From JAFAMS01 sp049520515 (GTDB taxonomy: Bacteria; Vulcanimicrobiota; Vulcanimicrobiia; Vulcanimicrobiales; Vulcanimicrobiaceae): DNA of 64,000 bases. The translations under genes were made by a program, and so were the position numbers. Under the pieces are notes generated by a model that had not been told where the DNA came from, ran no database searches, and saw only the letters and a program-made list of their open reading frames with translations. The DNA lies in assembly GCA_049520515.1 (NCBI GenBank), contig JBEKPS010000010.1, positions 1 through 64,000 on the forward strand, in the 5' to 3' direction. The first letter of the stretch is position 1, and each line of letters starts with the position of its first letter. Below are positions 1 to 6,919 of the stretch, one piece after another.

Positions 1-108
1 CGCGAGCGCCCGCACAAGGCCTTGGGCTGGAAGACGCCCGAGGAGTTCGCGCGCTCGTTCGCGACTACCCCAACCACGCCAACTCTCCACCTATCCTCGG
101 TGGCATGA
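1..108 (+). pseudogene. C-terminal fragment of an IS3-like transposase
   Basis: The first frame reads RERPHKALGWKTPEEFA followed by about 18 residues and a TGA at 106-108. The RPHxALGxxTPEEFA pattern is the usual C-terminal end of DDE integrase-core transposases of the IS3 family (rve_3 region). Everything upstream, including the catalytic DDE residues, lies outside the window. The last residues (after EEFARSF) look unlike a normal transposase tail and overlap, in another frame, sequence that still resembles the following LAGLIDADG gene. The reading frame therefore probably crosses an insertion or deletion junction. Family assignment rests on this short tail only. Confidence 0.6.
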
Positions 109-436
109 TGGGGATACCGTCACGTTCTATCGGTTGTTCTACGCGGACGGAAAGAAGATGATACCGGATATCGCCGTCAGTCCGCTGGCTCTAGCCGTTT
201 GGTTTATGGATGATGGAAGCAGAAGCCGCACGAGCGCCTATCTGAATACTCAGCAGTTTCCCGTCTCCGACCAGCTCCGCATGATCGACATACTCGAGAG
301 ACAGCACGGACTGCTTGCGACGCTGAACAAAGACAAGGAATACTACCGGATTCGAATTCGAGTTGGCAGTATCGAGCGTTTCAAGGCACTCGTTAGCGAC
401 TACGTCTTGCCGGAACTCAGGTACAAGATTCCTTAG
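86..436 (+). pseudogene. truncated LAGLIDADG homing endonuclease
   Basis: From the TTG at 134 the product reads FYADGKKM, then SPLALAVWFMDDGS, a classic second LAGLIDADG motif (PF03161-type), then YLNTQQFPVSDQL and a C-terminal YxLPELRYKIP ending at TAG 434-436. The same frame stays open further upstream and still looks family-like (TYPRWHDG around 89-109). These enzymes cleave DNA at intron or intein homing sites and normally need two LAGLIDADG motifs or a dimer. Here the N-terminal half is missing and replaced by transposase sequence, so the gene is probably dead. No intron or intein host gene is visible beside it. It stops 4 nt inside the convergent SnoaL-like gene. Confidence 0.7.
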
Positions 437-822
437 CTGGTAAGGAAGGCTGTGGACGCGCCTCCCGGTGTGCAGTCGCCGTCTTTGATGTCCATGCGAT
501 CGATGAGACAGTCTGTGAAGCTATAGACGTGCCACAGCTCCGTATCTGAAAGAAGATTGCCTTTACGGTCTTTGACGAGTTGATGAACCCTGACGTCGGT
601 AACGCCGCTCTCTCGGTTTATCACGTCAAGCACGTTCACGAGCGGGTCGAATTCGGTCCACTGGCGCGTCCAATATTCACGGATTGCTTGTTTTCCAACG
701 ACGCGGCCGCCTTCGGATGCTTTAGGCCAACTGACGTCAGTGCTCATGAATGCGAGGGCGCCGTCGATGTCGCGTTTGTTGAAAGCAGCGTAGATCTGAA
801 GTATTAACGCTTGTGTGTCCAG
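433..822 (-). CDS. SnoaL-like / NTF2-fold protein
   Basis: Small alpha+beta protein of the SnoaL/NTF2-like superfamily. Recognisable features are GKQAIREYWTRQW, DPLVNVLDV and a C-terminal LWHVYSFTDCLIDRMDI strand. The first ATG (747) would remove the first helix, IYAAFNKRDIDGALAF, which is typical of the family and lies in frame upstream. The frame opens immediately after the TAA of the aldo/keto reductase gene, and the only initiator-like codon there is CTG at 822-820, seven bases after a good Shine-Dalgarno sequence AAGAGGA. I therefore place the start at that CTG (129 aa), coupled to the upstream gene. Substrate unknown; members range from cyclases and isomerases to binding proteins. Confidence 0.65.
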   Translation of the reverse strand: MDTQALILQIYAAFNKRDIDGALAFMSTDVSWPKASEGGRVVGKQAIREYWTRQWTEFDPLVNVLDVINRESGVTDVRVHQLVKDRKGNLLSDTELWHVYSFTDCLIDRMDIKDGDCTPGGASTAFLTS

Positions 823-1821
823 TTAGCGGTCCTCTTCCGGACGGCGACGTGGCAGGCGATACCACATCGCGTCGCACGCCTTGCGATCGGCATCATCGAG
901 CTTGAGGTCGATTGCGCCGAGCGAGTCGGCGATTTGTTCCGGTTTGCTCGCGCCGACGATTGCGCACGCGATCCCCGGCTGATCGAGCGTCCATCGAACT
1001 GCGACGTGCGTGAGGCTCTTGCCGCGACTGCCAACGTCGTCTGCGAGCTCTTGCACGAGCCGCAGCATTTCGTCCTGATAATATCGCGTGCGGTAGCGTT
1101 CGCCCGAAGGACCCGAGAAGGCGAAGCGGCCTTCAGCGGGCTTCGCCCCCGGTTTGTACTTGCCGGTAAGCATGCCGGCCGCAAGCGGATTGTAGATAAC
1201 GACGGCGACGTCGCATGCTGCTGCAGCTGGGATGAGCTCGCTTTCGATAGCCCGATACAGCATGTTGTAACGCGGCTGCACGCAAGCGAAGCGCGCACGA
1301 TTGTGTTGCGCACTCCAGCAGCTCCAGTAGGAGAGTTGCCACGCAGGCATGTTGCTCACCGCCGCATAGCGGATCTTCCCCGCGGTGCGCATGTCATCGA
1401 GCGTCTCGATCGCTTCATCGAGCGGCGTCTGCGGATCGGGATGGTGCAGGTAATAGATGTCGACGTAATCCGTCTGCAACCGCCGGAGCGAATCGTCGAG
1501 CGCGCGAATAAGGTGCGTTCTCGAATTTCCGCTCTCGTTAGGCCCCGGTCCGATGACGTTATTGCCCTTCGTTGCAAGAATAATGCGTTCGCGTTTGCCC
1601 TTGAGCCAGGCGCCGACGATCTCTTCGCTCTTGCCCATTGTCTCGGGGCTGGGCGGAAGCGGATATGCGTTGGCGGTATCTATGAAATTGACGCCGCGCT
1701 CGGCCGCGATGTCCATGATCGTGCTCGACGCGGCCGCATCGGCCTGAGCCCCGAACGTCATTGTCCCCAAACAAATGCGCGAAACGGTCAACCCGCTGCG
1801 CCCGAGGCGAATCATCTCCAT
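823..1821 (-). CDS. aldo/keto reductase
   Basis: NAD(P)H-dependent oxidoreductase of the AKR superfamily, (alpha/beta)8 barrel, 332 aa, the usual length. The catalytic tetrad is visible: Asp48 and Tyr53 in FIDTANAY, Lys85 in LATKG and His126/127 in YYLHHPD. The C-terminal IVGASKPEQIADSLGA is the typical cofactor-binding end. It most resembles the general-stress/YajO-Tas type reductases acting on small aldehydes or ketones, and the substrate cannot be read from sequence. ATG at 1821; a second ATG follows two codons later. It is divergent from the FecR-like gene and probably co-transcribed with the SnoaL-like gene, whose apparent start directly follows this stop codon. Confidence 0.88.
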   Translation of the reverse strand: MEMIRLGRSGLTVSRICLGTMTFGAQADAAASSTIMDIAAERGVNFIDTANAYPLPPSPETMGKSEEIVGAWLKGKRERIILATKGNNVIGPGPNESGNSRTHLIRALDDSLRRLQTDYVDIYYLHHPDPQTPLDEAIETLDDMRTAGKIRYAAVSNMPAWQLSYWSCWSAQHNRARFACVQPRYNMLYRAIESELIPAAAACDVAVVIYNPLAAGMLTGKYKPGAKPAEGRFAFSGPSGERYRTRYYQDEMLRLVQELADDVGSRGKSLTHVAVRWTLDQPGIACAIVGASKPEQIADSLGAIDLKLDDADRKACDAMWYRLPRRRPEEDR

Positions 1822-1859
1822 GTTCGCCCCTTACGGCGACCACTTGGAGATTCCTTAGC

Positions 1860-2585
1860 ATGAGTCGGCGTGCTTACAGTGTGCGCCGCCGGCTTCGTCG
1901 TACTATGCGGAAGATGAAGAAGCTTTGCGCAGGTGTACTATCCGCGATCGCGGCGCTCTTGTTCGCCGGGGCGAACGTTTTTGGGGCCGATGGCCTGGTG
2001 CTGCAACGTATCAGCGGACAGCTCGACTATCAGCCTAAACCCGACGAAAACCGCCAGGCGATCGTCGGCGAGCTGCTGGTCCAGCCACATGGCTATGCGG
2101 TCACGCGCGCAAGCTCGATGGCGGCGATCGATTTGCCCGATTCTTCTGTTGTGTCGATCGGAGCGTCGTCCCGCGTCGGACTCGGTCACTTCGACCGCGA
2201 AACGTGGGGTTCGCGATCGGTGATGACGATCTATGATGGCGCGATTCATTTTGCGGTGAAACATCCGGCAGGGGCTCGTGCGAACTACACGTTCGTAACC
2301 CCAACCTCGCAGGTTGCAATTCGAGGTACGGAAGGCATCATCGTCGTCCGCGGCAACGAGACGATCATCGCGTGCGTGCATGGGACGAACAACGATACAC
2401 TTGTCACCTATGGACGCGGACGCCAGATGTACGTGCCCATTGGCATGACCGTGCGAATCCGCGGCACCATGGGAACGGCTGCCGTGATGTCGATGCGCAG
2501 GGGAATCGCGGGTCCCGAATTCGATCAATTCAAAGCGATCGTCGCGCGCAATCACGCGATGCGCATGCGAGGTTTGCAGAAATAG
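1860..2585 (+). CDS. exported FecR-domain protein
   Basis: The mature part contains a FecR-type beta domain (PF04773): GELLVQPHGYAVTR, SSVVSIGASSRVGL, a repeat-like SVMTIYDGAIHFAV and TSQVAIRGTEGIIVV. A hydrophobic signal segment (LCAGVLSAIAALLFAGANVFGA) precedes it. Canonical FecR proteins transmit a signal from an outer-membrane receptor to an ECF sigma factor, but no sigma factor or TonB receptor is adjacent and the cytoplasmic FecR segment is absent. This is therefore more likely one of the free periplasmic FecR-domain proteins of unknown role. Start chosen at ATG 1860 because GGAGA lies nine bases upstream; ATG 1905 or 1914 would give a more standard signal peptide. Confidence 0.75.
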   Translation: MSRRAYSVRRRLRRTMRKMKKLCAGVLSAIAALLFAGANVFGADGLVLQRISGQLDYQPKPDENRQAIVGELLVQPHGYAVTRASSMAAIDLPDSSVVSIGASSRVGLGHFDRETWGSRSVMTIYDGAIHFAVKHPAGARANYTFVTPTSQVAIRGTEGIIVVRGNETIIACVHGTNNDTLVTYGRGRQMYVPIGMTVRIRGTMGTAAVMSMRRGIAGPEFDQFKAIVARNHAMRMRGLQK

Positions 2586-3247
2586 CGCCAAGAGCGTTCG
2601 TCTCGTGGAGCTCCGGAAAGGACAGCGCCTTTGCGCTGCTCGAGGCGAAGCGTAGTGGCGAAGTCGACATCGTCGGCGTCCTGACGACCATCACGGAAAC
2701 CTACGACCGCGTCGCGATGCACGGCGTGCGCAATAGTTTACTCGATCGTCAAATCGCCGCGCTCGGCCTGCCGTGCATCAAGATTCCGATCCCGAACGCC
2801 TGCACGAACGAGATCTACGACACGCGTATGGCCGCCGCGATCGAGCAGATTCAGTCGCAAGGCGTCCAGCACATCATTTTCGGCGATCTATTCCTCGAGG
2901 ATATTCGCGCGTATCGTGAAGAGCGACTTGCAAAGGCCCACATGCAGGGCGTGTTCCCGCTCTGGAAACGCGACACGGAAGCGCTCGCAGAAGAGATGAT
3001 AGCAAGCGGACTGGTCGCGCATCTCGTGTGCGTCGATCCGAAAAAAGTTGACCGGCGCTTCGCTGGACGCAAGTTCGATCGCAAGCTGCTCGATGAGCTG
3101 CCCGAAAGCGTTGATCCGTGCGGCGAAAACGGCGAGTTCCATACCGTCGTTTCGGCCGGACCAATGTTTGCCTCGCCGATTCCAATCGAAGTTGGAGAAG
3201 TCGTAGAGCGGGATGGCTTCGTCTTCGCTGACGTCGTTGCAATCTAA
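2582..3247 (+). CDS. PP-loop ATP pyrophosphatase (diphthine-ammonia ligase family, DUF71)
   Basis: About 221 aa with an N-terminal PP-loop, FVSWSSGKDSAFALL, the signature of N-type ATP pyrophosphatases. It then has VGVLTTITETYDRVAMHGVR, the conserved IIFGDLFLEDIRAYRE and DPCGENGEFHT near the C-terminus, all diagnostic of the Dph6/DUF71 (COG2102) family. Archaeal and eukaryotic members amidate diphthine on EF2; bacteria have no diphthamide, so the bacterial substrate is unknown. No ATG, GTG or TTG occurs in frame between the FecR stop region and the PP-loop. The likeliest initiator is ATA at 2582, overlapping the FecR TAG (ATAG) and nine bases after GAGG. It overlaps the next gene by 35 nt. 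Confidence 0.82.
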   Translation: MAPRAFVSWSSGKDSAFALLEAKRSGEVDIVGVLTTITETYDRVAMHGVRNSLLDRQIAALGLPCIKIPIPNACTNEIYDTRMAAAIEQIQSQGVQHIIFGDLFLEDIRAYREERLAKAHMQGVFPLWKRDTEALAEEMIASGLVAHLVCVDPKKVDRRFAGRKFDRKLLDELPESVDPCGENGEFHTVVSAGPMFASPIPIEVGEVVERDGFVFADVVAI

Positions 3248-4031
3248 CCGCGCCTTCTTCATCAATTCGGCATTAGCGTTCGCAGCCGCCGTGTTGCTGA
3301 CGGCGGCACTGCACGAAACCGGCCACGGCCTGGCCGCCCAAGCGCTCGGTTTTTCGCCGAAAATCTATGCTTTTTACGAAGACAATCCGACCGGGACCCC
3401 AATGCAAAATCTCCTCATTCTTGCAGCTGGCCCGTGCACGAGCTTGGTACTTGGTCTAATTTTTCTGTTATGGCTGCGGCGTGGAATTCCGCGCTATACG
3501 TTTCCGCGGCTCTTTCTCTTTTGGATGGCGTGGGGCGGCATCGTGGAGTTCGTCAACTACATCATCGTGACGCCCGTGCTGCGCGGCGGCGATACGTGGG
3601 CGATCGCGGATATTCTGCAAGCGCCACTTTGGACGCGCTGGGCGTGGTGCGCGATGGGCATCGTTGCGATCTTACGACTCGCACCAATCGCAAAGGAATC
3701 AATGTTTGCGGTTGCCCCGCAGGGCGTCGAACTCGATTCACGGCGCGCGCAACGCAGATACGTGATGGGCGGATTTTATCTTCCGTTGCTCGTTGGCGTC
3801 GTATTGCTGGCGCCGGCTGGAATCGGCGGCAAAGCGTCGATCGTCATGCTCGGATTGTTCTCGGCGCTCGGCAACATTGACATCATTGCCGCGACGCTTT
3901 ATCGTCGACCCGATCCGCCGGCCGTGCACGGCATCGACGCCGCTCTTCGCATCGAGCCCCTTGCAATCGGCGCGTATCTCGTCATGGTCACGCTTTACGT
4001 TTTCGTATTGTCGCACGGGCTGCCAGTGTAA
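3213..4031 (+). CDS. membrane metallopeptidase-like protein (M50-like HExxH)
   Basis: 272 aa with about six predicted hydrophobic segments. His34-Glu35-Thr-Gly-His38 (HETGH) sits within the first membrane segment, as in site-2-protease/M50-type intramembrane zinc peptidases, and LAAGPCTSLVLGLIF resembles the NPxG-like region that follows in this fold, although a clear NPDG motif is not seen. It may be an M50 relative or a non-classical HExxH membrane protein, and its target is unknown. ATG at 3213 lies inside the end of the PP-loop gene, so the two are probably translated from one transcript. The next gene is convergent. Confidence 0.65.
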   Translation: MASSSLTSLQSNRAFFINSALAFAAAVLLTAALHETGHGLAAQALGFSPKIYAFYEDNPTGTPMQNLLILAAGPCTSLVLGLIFLLWLRRGIPRYTFPRLFLFWMAWGGIVEFVNYIIVTPVLRGGDTWAIADILQAPLWTRWAWCAMGIVAILRLAPIAKESMFAVAPQGVELDSRRAQRRYVMGGFYLPLLVGVVLLAPAGIGGKASIVMLGLFSALGNIDIIAATLYRRPDPPAVHGIDAALRIEPLAIGAYLVMVTLYVFVLSHGLPV

Positions 4032-4061
4032 ATCGCGCCGACCGGCGCATCAGTGCACCGT

Positions 4062-4316
4062 TCAACCTCTTGGCGGGTTGCCCCATCCCGACTGCGCATA
4101 CGTCCCGTCGATAACAATTGCCGGCGTCGTCGGATTTCCGTTGGCAAGCTGTAGCATCCGGCGCTTGACCGTAGCGTCATCCTGGGCGTCATACGATTCA
4201 AACGGCCAGCCTTTGCCGGAATAGAACGCCAGCGCTTGCGCGCAATATGGGCACCCCGGTTTGACGTATATCTCGATCCGGTGGCCCGGGCCGATGCTTT
4301 CGACGTCGATTGCCAT
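4062..4316 (-). CDS. glutaredoxin-like protein
   Basis: An 84 aa thioredoxin-fold protein with the active-site dithiol Cys22-Pro-Tyr-Cys25 (GCPYC) and the cis-proline motif TTPAIVIDG around residue 65, followed by a short GW-containing tail. This is the standard architecture of a dithiol glutaredoxin, which reduces disulfides or glutathione adducts in the cytoplasm. The length matches small bacterial Grx proteins. It stands between a convergent membrane peptidase gene and the HD-GYP gene on its own strand, with 118 bp upstream, so it may have its own promoter. Confidence 0.8.
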   Translation of the reverse strand: MAIDVESIGPGHRIEIYVKPGCPYCAQALAFYSGKGWPFESYDAQDDATVKRRMLQLANGNPTTPAIVIDGTYAQSGWGNPPRG

Positions 4317-4434
4317 GCCGCTAAGACGGTGCCATTACAGCCCGGGTTGCGAATTTTACGAGTGTCCCCAAGACCCACGTTTTATGCACAATGAGCCCGG
4401 GTATTACGGAATTCGTGCTTGCCCAGGGACCTAT

Positions 4435-5484
4435 TTAAGCGGCTTCGGAGTCGGGGAGCGCCTTGCGTACTTTCTGCACATCCGGAATGATCTGCAGAAA
4501 CTCGTCGACGAGGGCCGGGTCGAAATGCTGCGCCTTGCCCTTTTGCAGCGTCTCGAGGACCTCGTTGAGCGGCCATGCTTTCTTGTACGGACGCGTCGAA
4601 ACGAGCGCATCGAAGACATCAGTCAACGCGCAGATGCGACCGGTCAAGGGGATGTCTTTTCCCTTGATGCCTTGCGGATAGCCGCTGCCGTCCCACTTTT
4701 CATGATGCGCGAGCGCAATTTCTGCGCCCATCTTGATGACCGGCGAATCGCTTTCTTTGAGAATTTCGTAACCGGCGCGTGCGTGCGATTTCATGACTTC
4801 CCACTCGGTGGGCGTCAGCTTGCCTTCTTTGAGCAGGATGCTATCCGGAATCGCGACTTTCCCGATGTCGTGCATCGGCGCCGCCAAGAAGATCAGTTCT
4901 TGATCCGCGGTCGAGCGCCCAATACGCGCAGCTAACAAGCGCGCGTAATGGCCCATGCGAACGATGTGATTTTTCGTTTCTTTGTCACGATACTCGGCCG
5001 CACGCGTGAGCCGGAAGATCGTTTCTTCCTCGGCAAGCAATATCTCGTTGGTCTTGTCGCGCACCGTCTCGGCTAGAGCTTCTGCACGCACTTTGAGCTC
5101 GAGATCTTTATTGCGCAGCTTGAGCAAGCTTCGCACGCGCGCCAAAAATTGTACGGGGTCGGCCGGCTTATGCAGAAAATCGTCGACTTCTTCCTCGAAG
5201 ATTTTGTTGCCGCGTATGTCGTTCTCGTTCTTGCCGCTGATCATGATGACGGGGACCGCTTTGCGATCGGGAGCTTTGCGGAACTGCGCTACGAAATCCA
5301 AGCCCGTCTCGGGTGAGAGATCGTATTCGGTGATCACGAGATCGACCGGATTGCTCTCCGCGTACATCAAGGCAGCGCGCGATGTCGTATACGGAACGAC
5401 TTCTATTCCGTCGAGCTGTCTGAGGATGCGCTGATAGCCCTGAAGGCTTGTAAACGCGTCATCAAGAGCGAGGACGGTCTGCAT
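4435..5484 (-). CDS. receiver-HD-GYP protein, c-di-GMP phosphodiesterase
   Basis: 349 aa. Residues 1-125 form a response-regulator receiver domain and 150-345 an HD-GYP domain, joined by a charged, coiled-coil-like segment. The HD-GYP metal and signature residues are present: His206-Asp207 in MHDIGK, HHE at 261-263, GYP at 269-271 and LTDVFDAL after it. It should hydrolyse c-di-GMP. The receiver keeps its acidic pair (Asp8, Asp9), Ser84 and Lys107, but the phospho-acceptor position is Glu53 (DLVITEYDL) instead of Asp. That may mimic the phosphorylated state, or show loss of phosphotransfer. No histidine kinase is adjacent. ATG with no overlap to neighbours. Confidence 0.92.
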   Translation of the reverse strand: MQTVLALDDAFTSLQGYQRILRQLDGIEVVPYTTSRAALMYAESNPVDLVITEYDLSPETGLDFVAQFRKAPDRKAVPVIMISGKNENDIRGNKIFEEEVDDFLHKPADPVQFLARVRSLLKLRNKDLELKVRAEALAETVRDKTNEILLAEEETIFRLTRAAEYRDKETKNHIVRMGHYARLLAARIGRSTADQELIFLAAPMHDIGKVAIPDSILLKEGKLTPTEWEVMKSHARAGYEILKESDSPVIKMGAEIALAHHEKWDGSGYPQGIKGKDIPLTGRICALTDVFDALVSTRPYKKAWPLNEVLETLQKGKAQHFDPALVDEFLQIIPDVQKVRKALPDSEAA

Positions 5485-5535
5485 ACTCGGTCCTTTCGGC
5501 GCCAGAGACGGCCGTCCCGCACTGTAAAAAGAGCT

Positions 5536-6429
5536 TTACGAAGCAGCCTCAACTGCGGTGGCTAGGGCCGAAAGATCCTGGACCGACGGCATGGCCCGGC
5601 GCAGGCGGCAGGAGGCCACGTTTGCGGGCAGCGCCTCACGTTCGAAGGTCTCGCGCACCCACCCGATCCACTCGTCGCCGCCGTATTGAGACAAGCTGCC
5701 GAGCGCTATGACGTCGAGGACGAGGAGGTCCGCGAGAAGCGCGCACGCGGCGCCGACAGCTCGGGCATTTTCCCGGACGATCTCGCGTGCCGCAGGACCG
5801 CCCGCTCGAGCTCTGGCGAGTATCTCAGCGGGACTCGTCCGGCCGAGGTTTTCCGGGTCACGCTGCTGCGCGAGAAGCAGAAGCGCCTTTGCCGATCCAA
5901 AGCCTTCGAAGCAGCCCGGCTTCGCGAAAATGTCGGGCCCATCGTCGCGGTATCGAATGTGCCCAATCTCAGGCGAATGGCCGCTTGCACCATACCGAAC
6001 GCGACCATCGAGGACGAGACCGGCGCCAAATCCCGTGCCGCACGTGAGATACGCGATCCCGGGCGCCCCCGCATCGGGCCCCCAGCGCCACTCTGCGAGC
6101 GCGCACGCAGCAGCGTCGTGGTGCACGCGCACGGGCAATGTACAGTCCTCGCGCAAGCGCTCGAGCAGCGGAAAATCACGAAACGGTAAGTGCGGGGCGT
6201 TCAAGATGATCCCGTGCTTCGCATCGAGTGGACCACCGATCGCGACGCCCGCGGCTCGCGTTTCGGACGTGCAAAAATCCCTTATGGCACCGGCGATTTT
6301 CGCGTACAGCGGTTCCGCGCCGAGCTCGCTTTGAGTCTGAAAACTCCCTCGCTTGGAGATCGTTCCGGTTTCGTCGCCGCGCACGACGGTCGTGGTCGTG
6401 CCACCAACGTTGACGCCGATCAGCTCCAT
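5536..6429 (-). CDS. ROK-family sugar kinase-like protein
   Basis: About 297 aa from the ATG at 6429 (MELIGVNVGG); in-frame starts further upstream would run into the divergent yjbQ gene. The ROK fold is clear: GVNVGGTTTT (phosphate loop), VAIGGPLD, the catalytic Asp105 in HHDAAACALAE, and the glycine-rich TCGTGFGAG. Two deviations stand out. The DxGGT aspartate is Asn7. The zinc motif CxCGxxGCxE is eroded to PGCFEGFGS, keeping His157 (EIGHI) and Cys173 only. ROK members are glucokinase, ManNAc kinase or repressors; there is no N-terminal HTH, so a kinase role is most likely. Substrate and activity are uncertain. Confidence 0.8.
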   Translation of the reverse strand: MELIGVNVGGTTTTVVRGDETGTISKRGSFQTQSELGAEPLYAKIAGAIRDFCTSETRAAGVAIGGPLDAKHGIILNAPHLPFRDFPLLERLREDCTLPVRVHHDAAACALAEWRWGPDAGAPGIAYLTCGTGFGAGLVLDGRVRYGASGHSPEIGHIRYRDDGPDIFAKPGCFEGFGSAKALLLLAQQRDPENLGRTSPAEILARARAGGPAAREIVRENARAVGAACALLADLLVLDVIALGSLSQYGGDEWIGWVRETFEREALPANVASCRLRRAMPSVQDLSALATAVEAAS

Positions 6430-6490
6430 CTCGGCGTGGTTCGCCCCGACGTGCGAGGGGCCCTCAGCTTTCTCTCGCAAAGGCACGCGC

Positions 6491-6919
6491 ATGATCGCGT
6501 ACACCGAATATCTCACGATGAAGACCGCGAAACGCTACGAGATCGTCGACATCACCGATGAAGTGCAGCGTTTCTGCGTAAAATCGAAATTGACCGACGG
6601 TATCATCTTGGTCACGGCGATGCACATCACGGCCAGCATTTTCGTCAACGATCACGAGCCGGGTTTGTGGAAGGACATCGCGACGTGGCTCGAAGAGCTC
6701 GCGCCGCGCAAACCGGATTACAAGCATCACGACACAGGCGAAGACAACGCCGATGCGCATCTCAAGCGGATGATCCTCGGACATCAAGTCGTCGTTCCCG
6801 TGACGGGCAGCAAGCTCGATTTCGGTCCGTGGGAACGTGTACACTACGGAGAATTCGACGGGCAGCGTCCGAAGCGGATACTCTTAAAAGCGCTCGGCTT
6901 AGGCTCTCCTAGGGCTTGA
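6491..6919 (+). CDS. YjbQ family protein (UPF0047)
   Basis: 142 aa, starting at the ATG at 6491 eight bases after AAAGG. Conserved UPF0047/YjbQ blocks are present: YEIVDITDEV, DGIILVTAMHITASIFVNDHEPGL, HDTGEDNADAHLKRMILGHQ and the C-terminal DFGPWERVHYGEFDG. This small homotrimeric family has weak thiamin-phosphate-synthase activity in some members, and its physiological role is unsettled. The gene is divergent from the ROK gene with about 60 bp between start codons, and its stop lies just inside the convergent pckA 3' end (10 nt overlap). Confidence 0.93.
   Translation: MIAYTEYLTMKTAKRYEIVDITDEVQRFCVKSKLTDGIILVTAMHITASIFVNDHEPGLWKDIATWLEELAPRKPDYKHHDTGEDNADAHLKRMILGHQVVVPVTGSKLDFGPWERVHYGEFDGQRPKRILLKALGLGSPRA

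Noticed and set aside
811..1863. Long plus-strand open frame opposite the aldo/keto reductase
   Set aside because: Composition is Arg/Ala-rich with no recognisable motif, and the opposite strand encodes a complete AKR tetrad. It is a GC-driven shadow.
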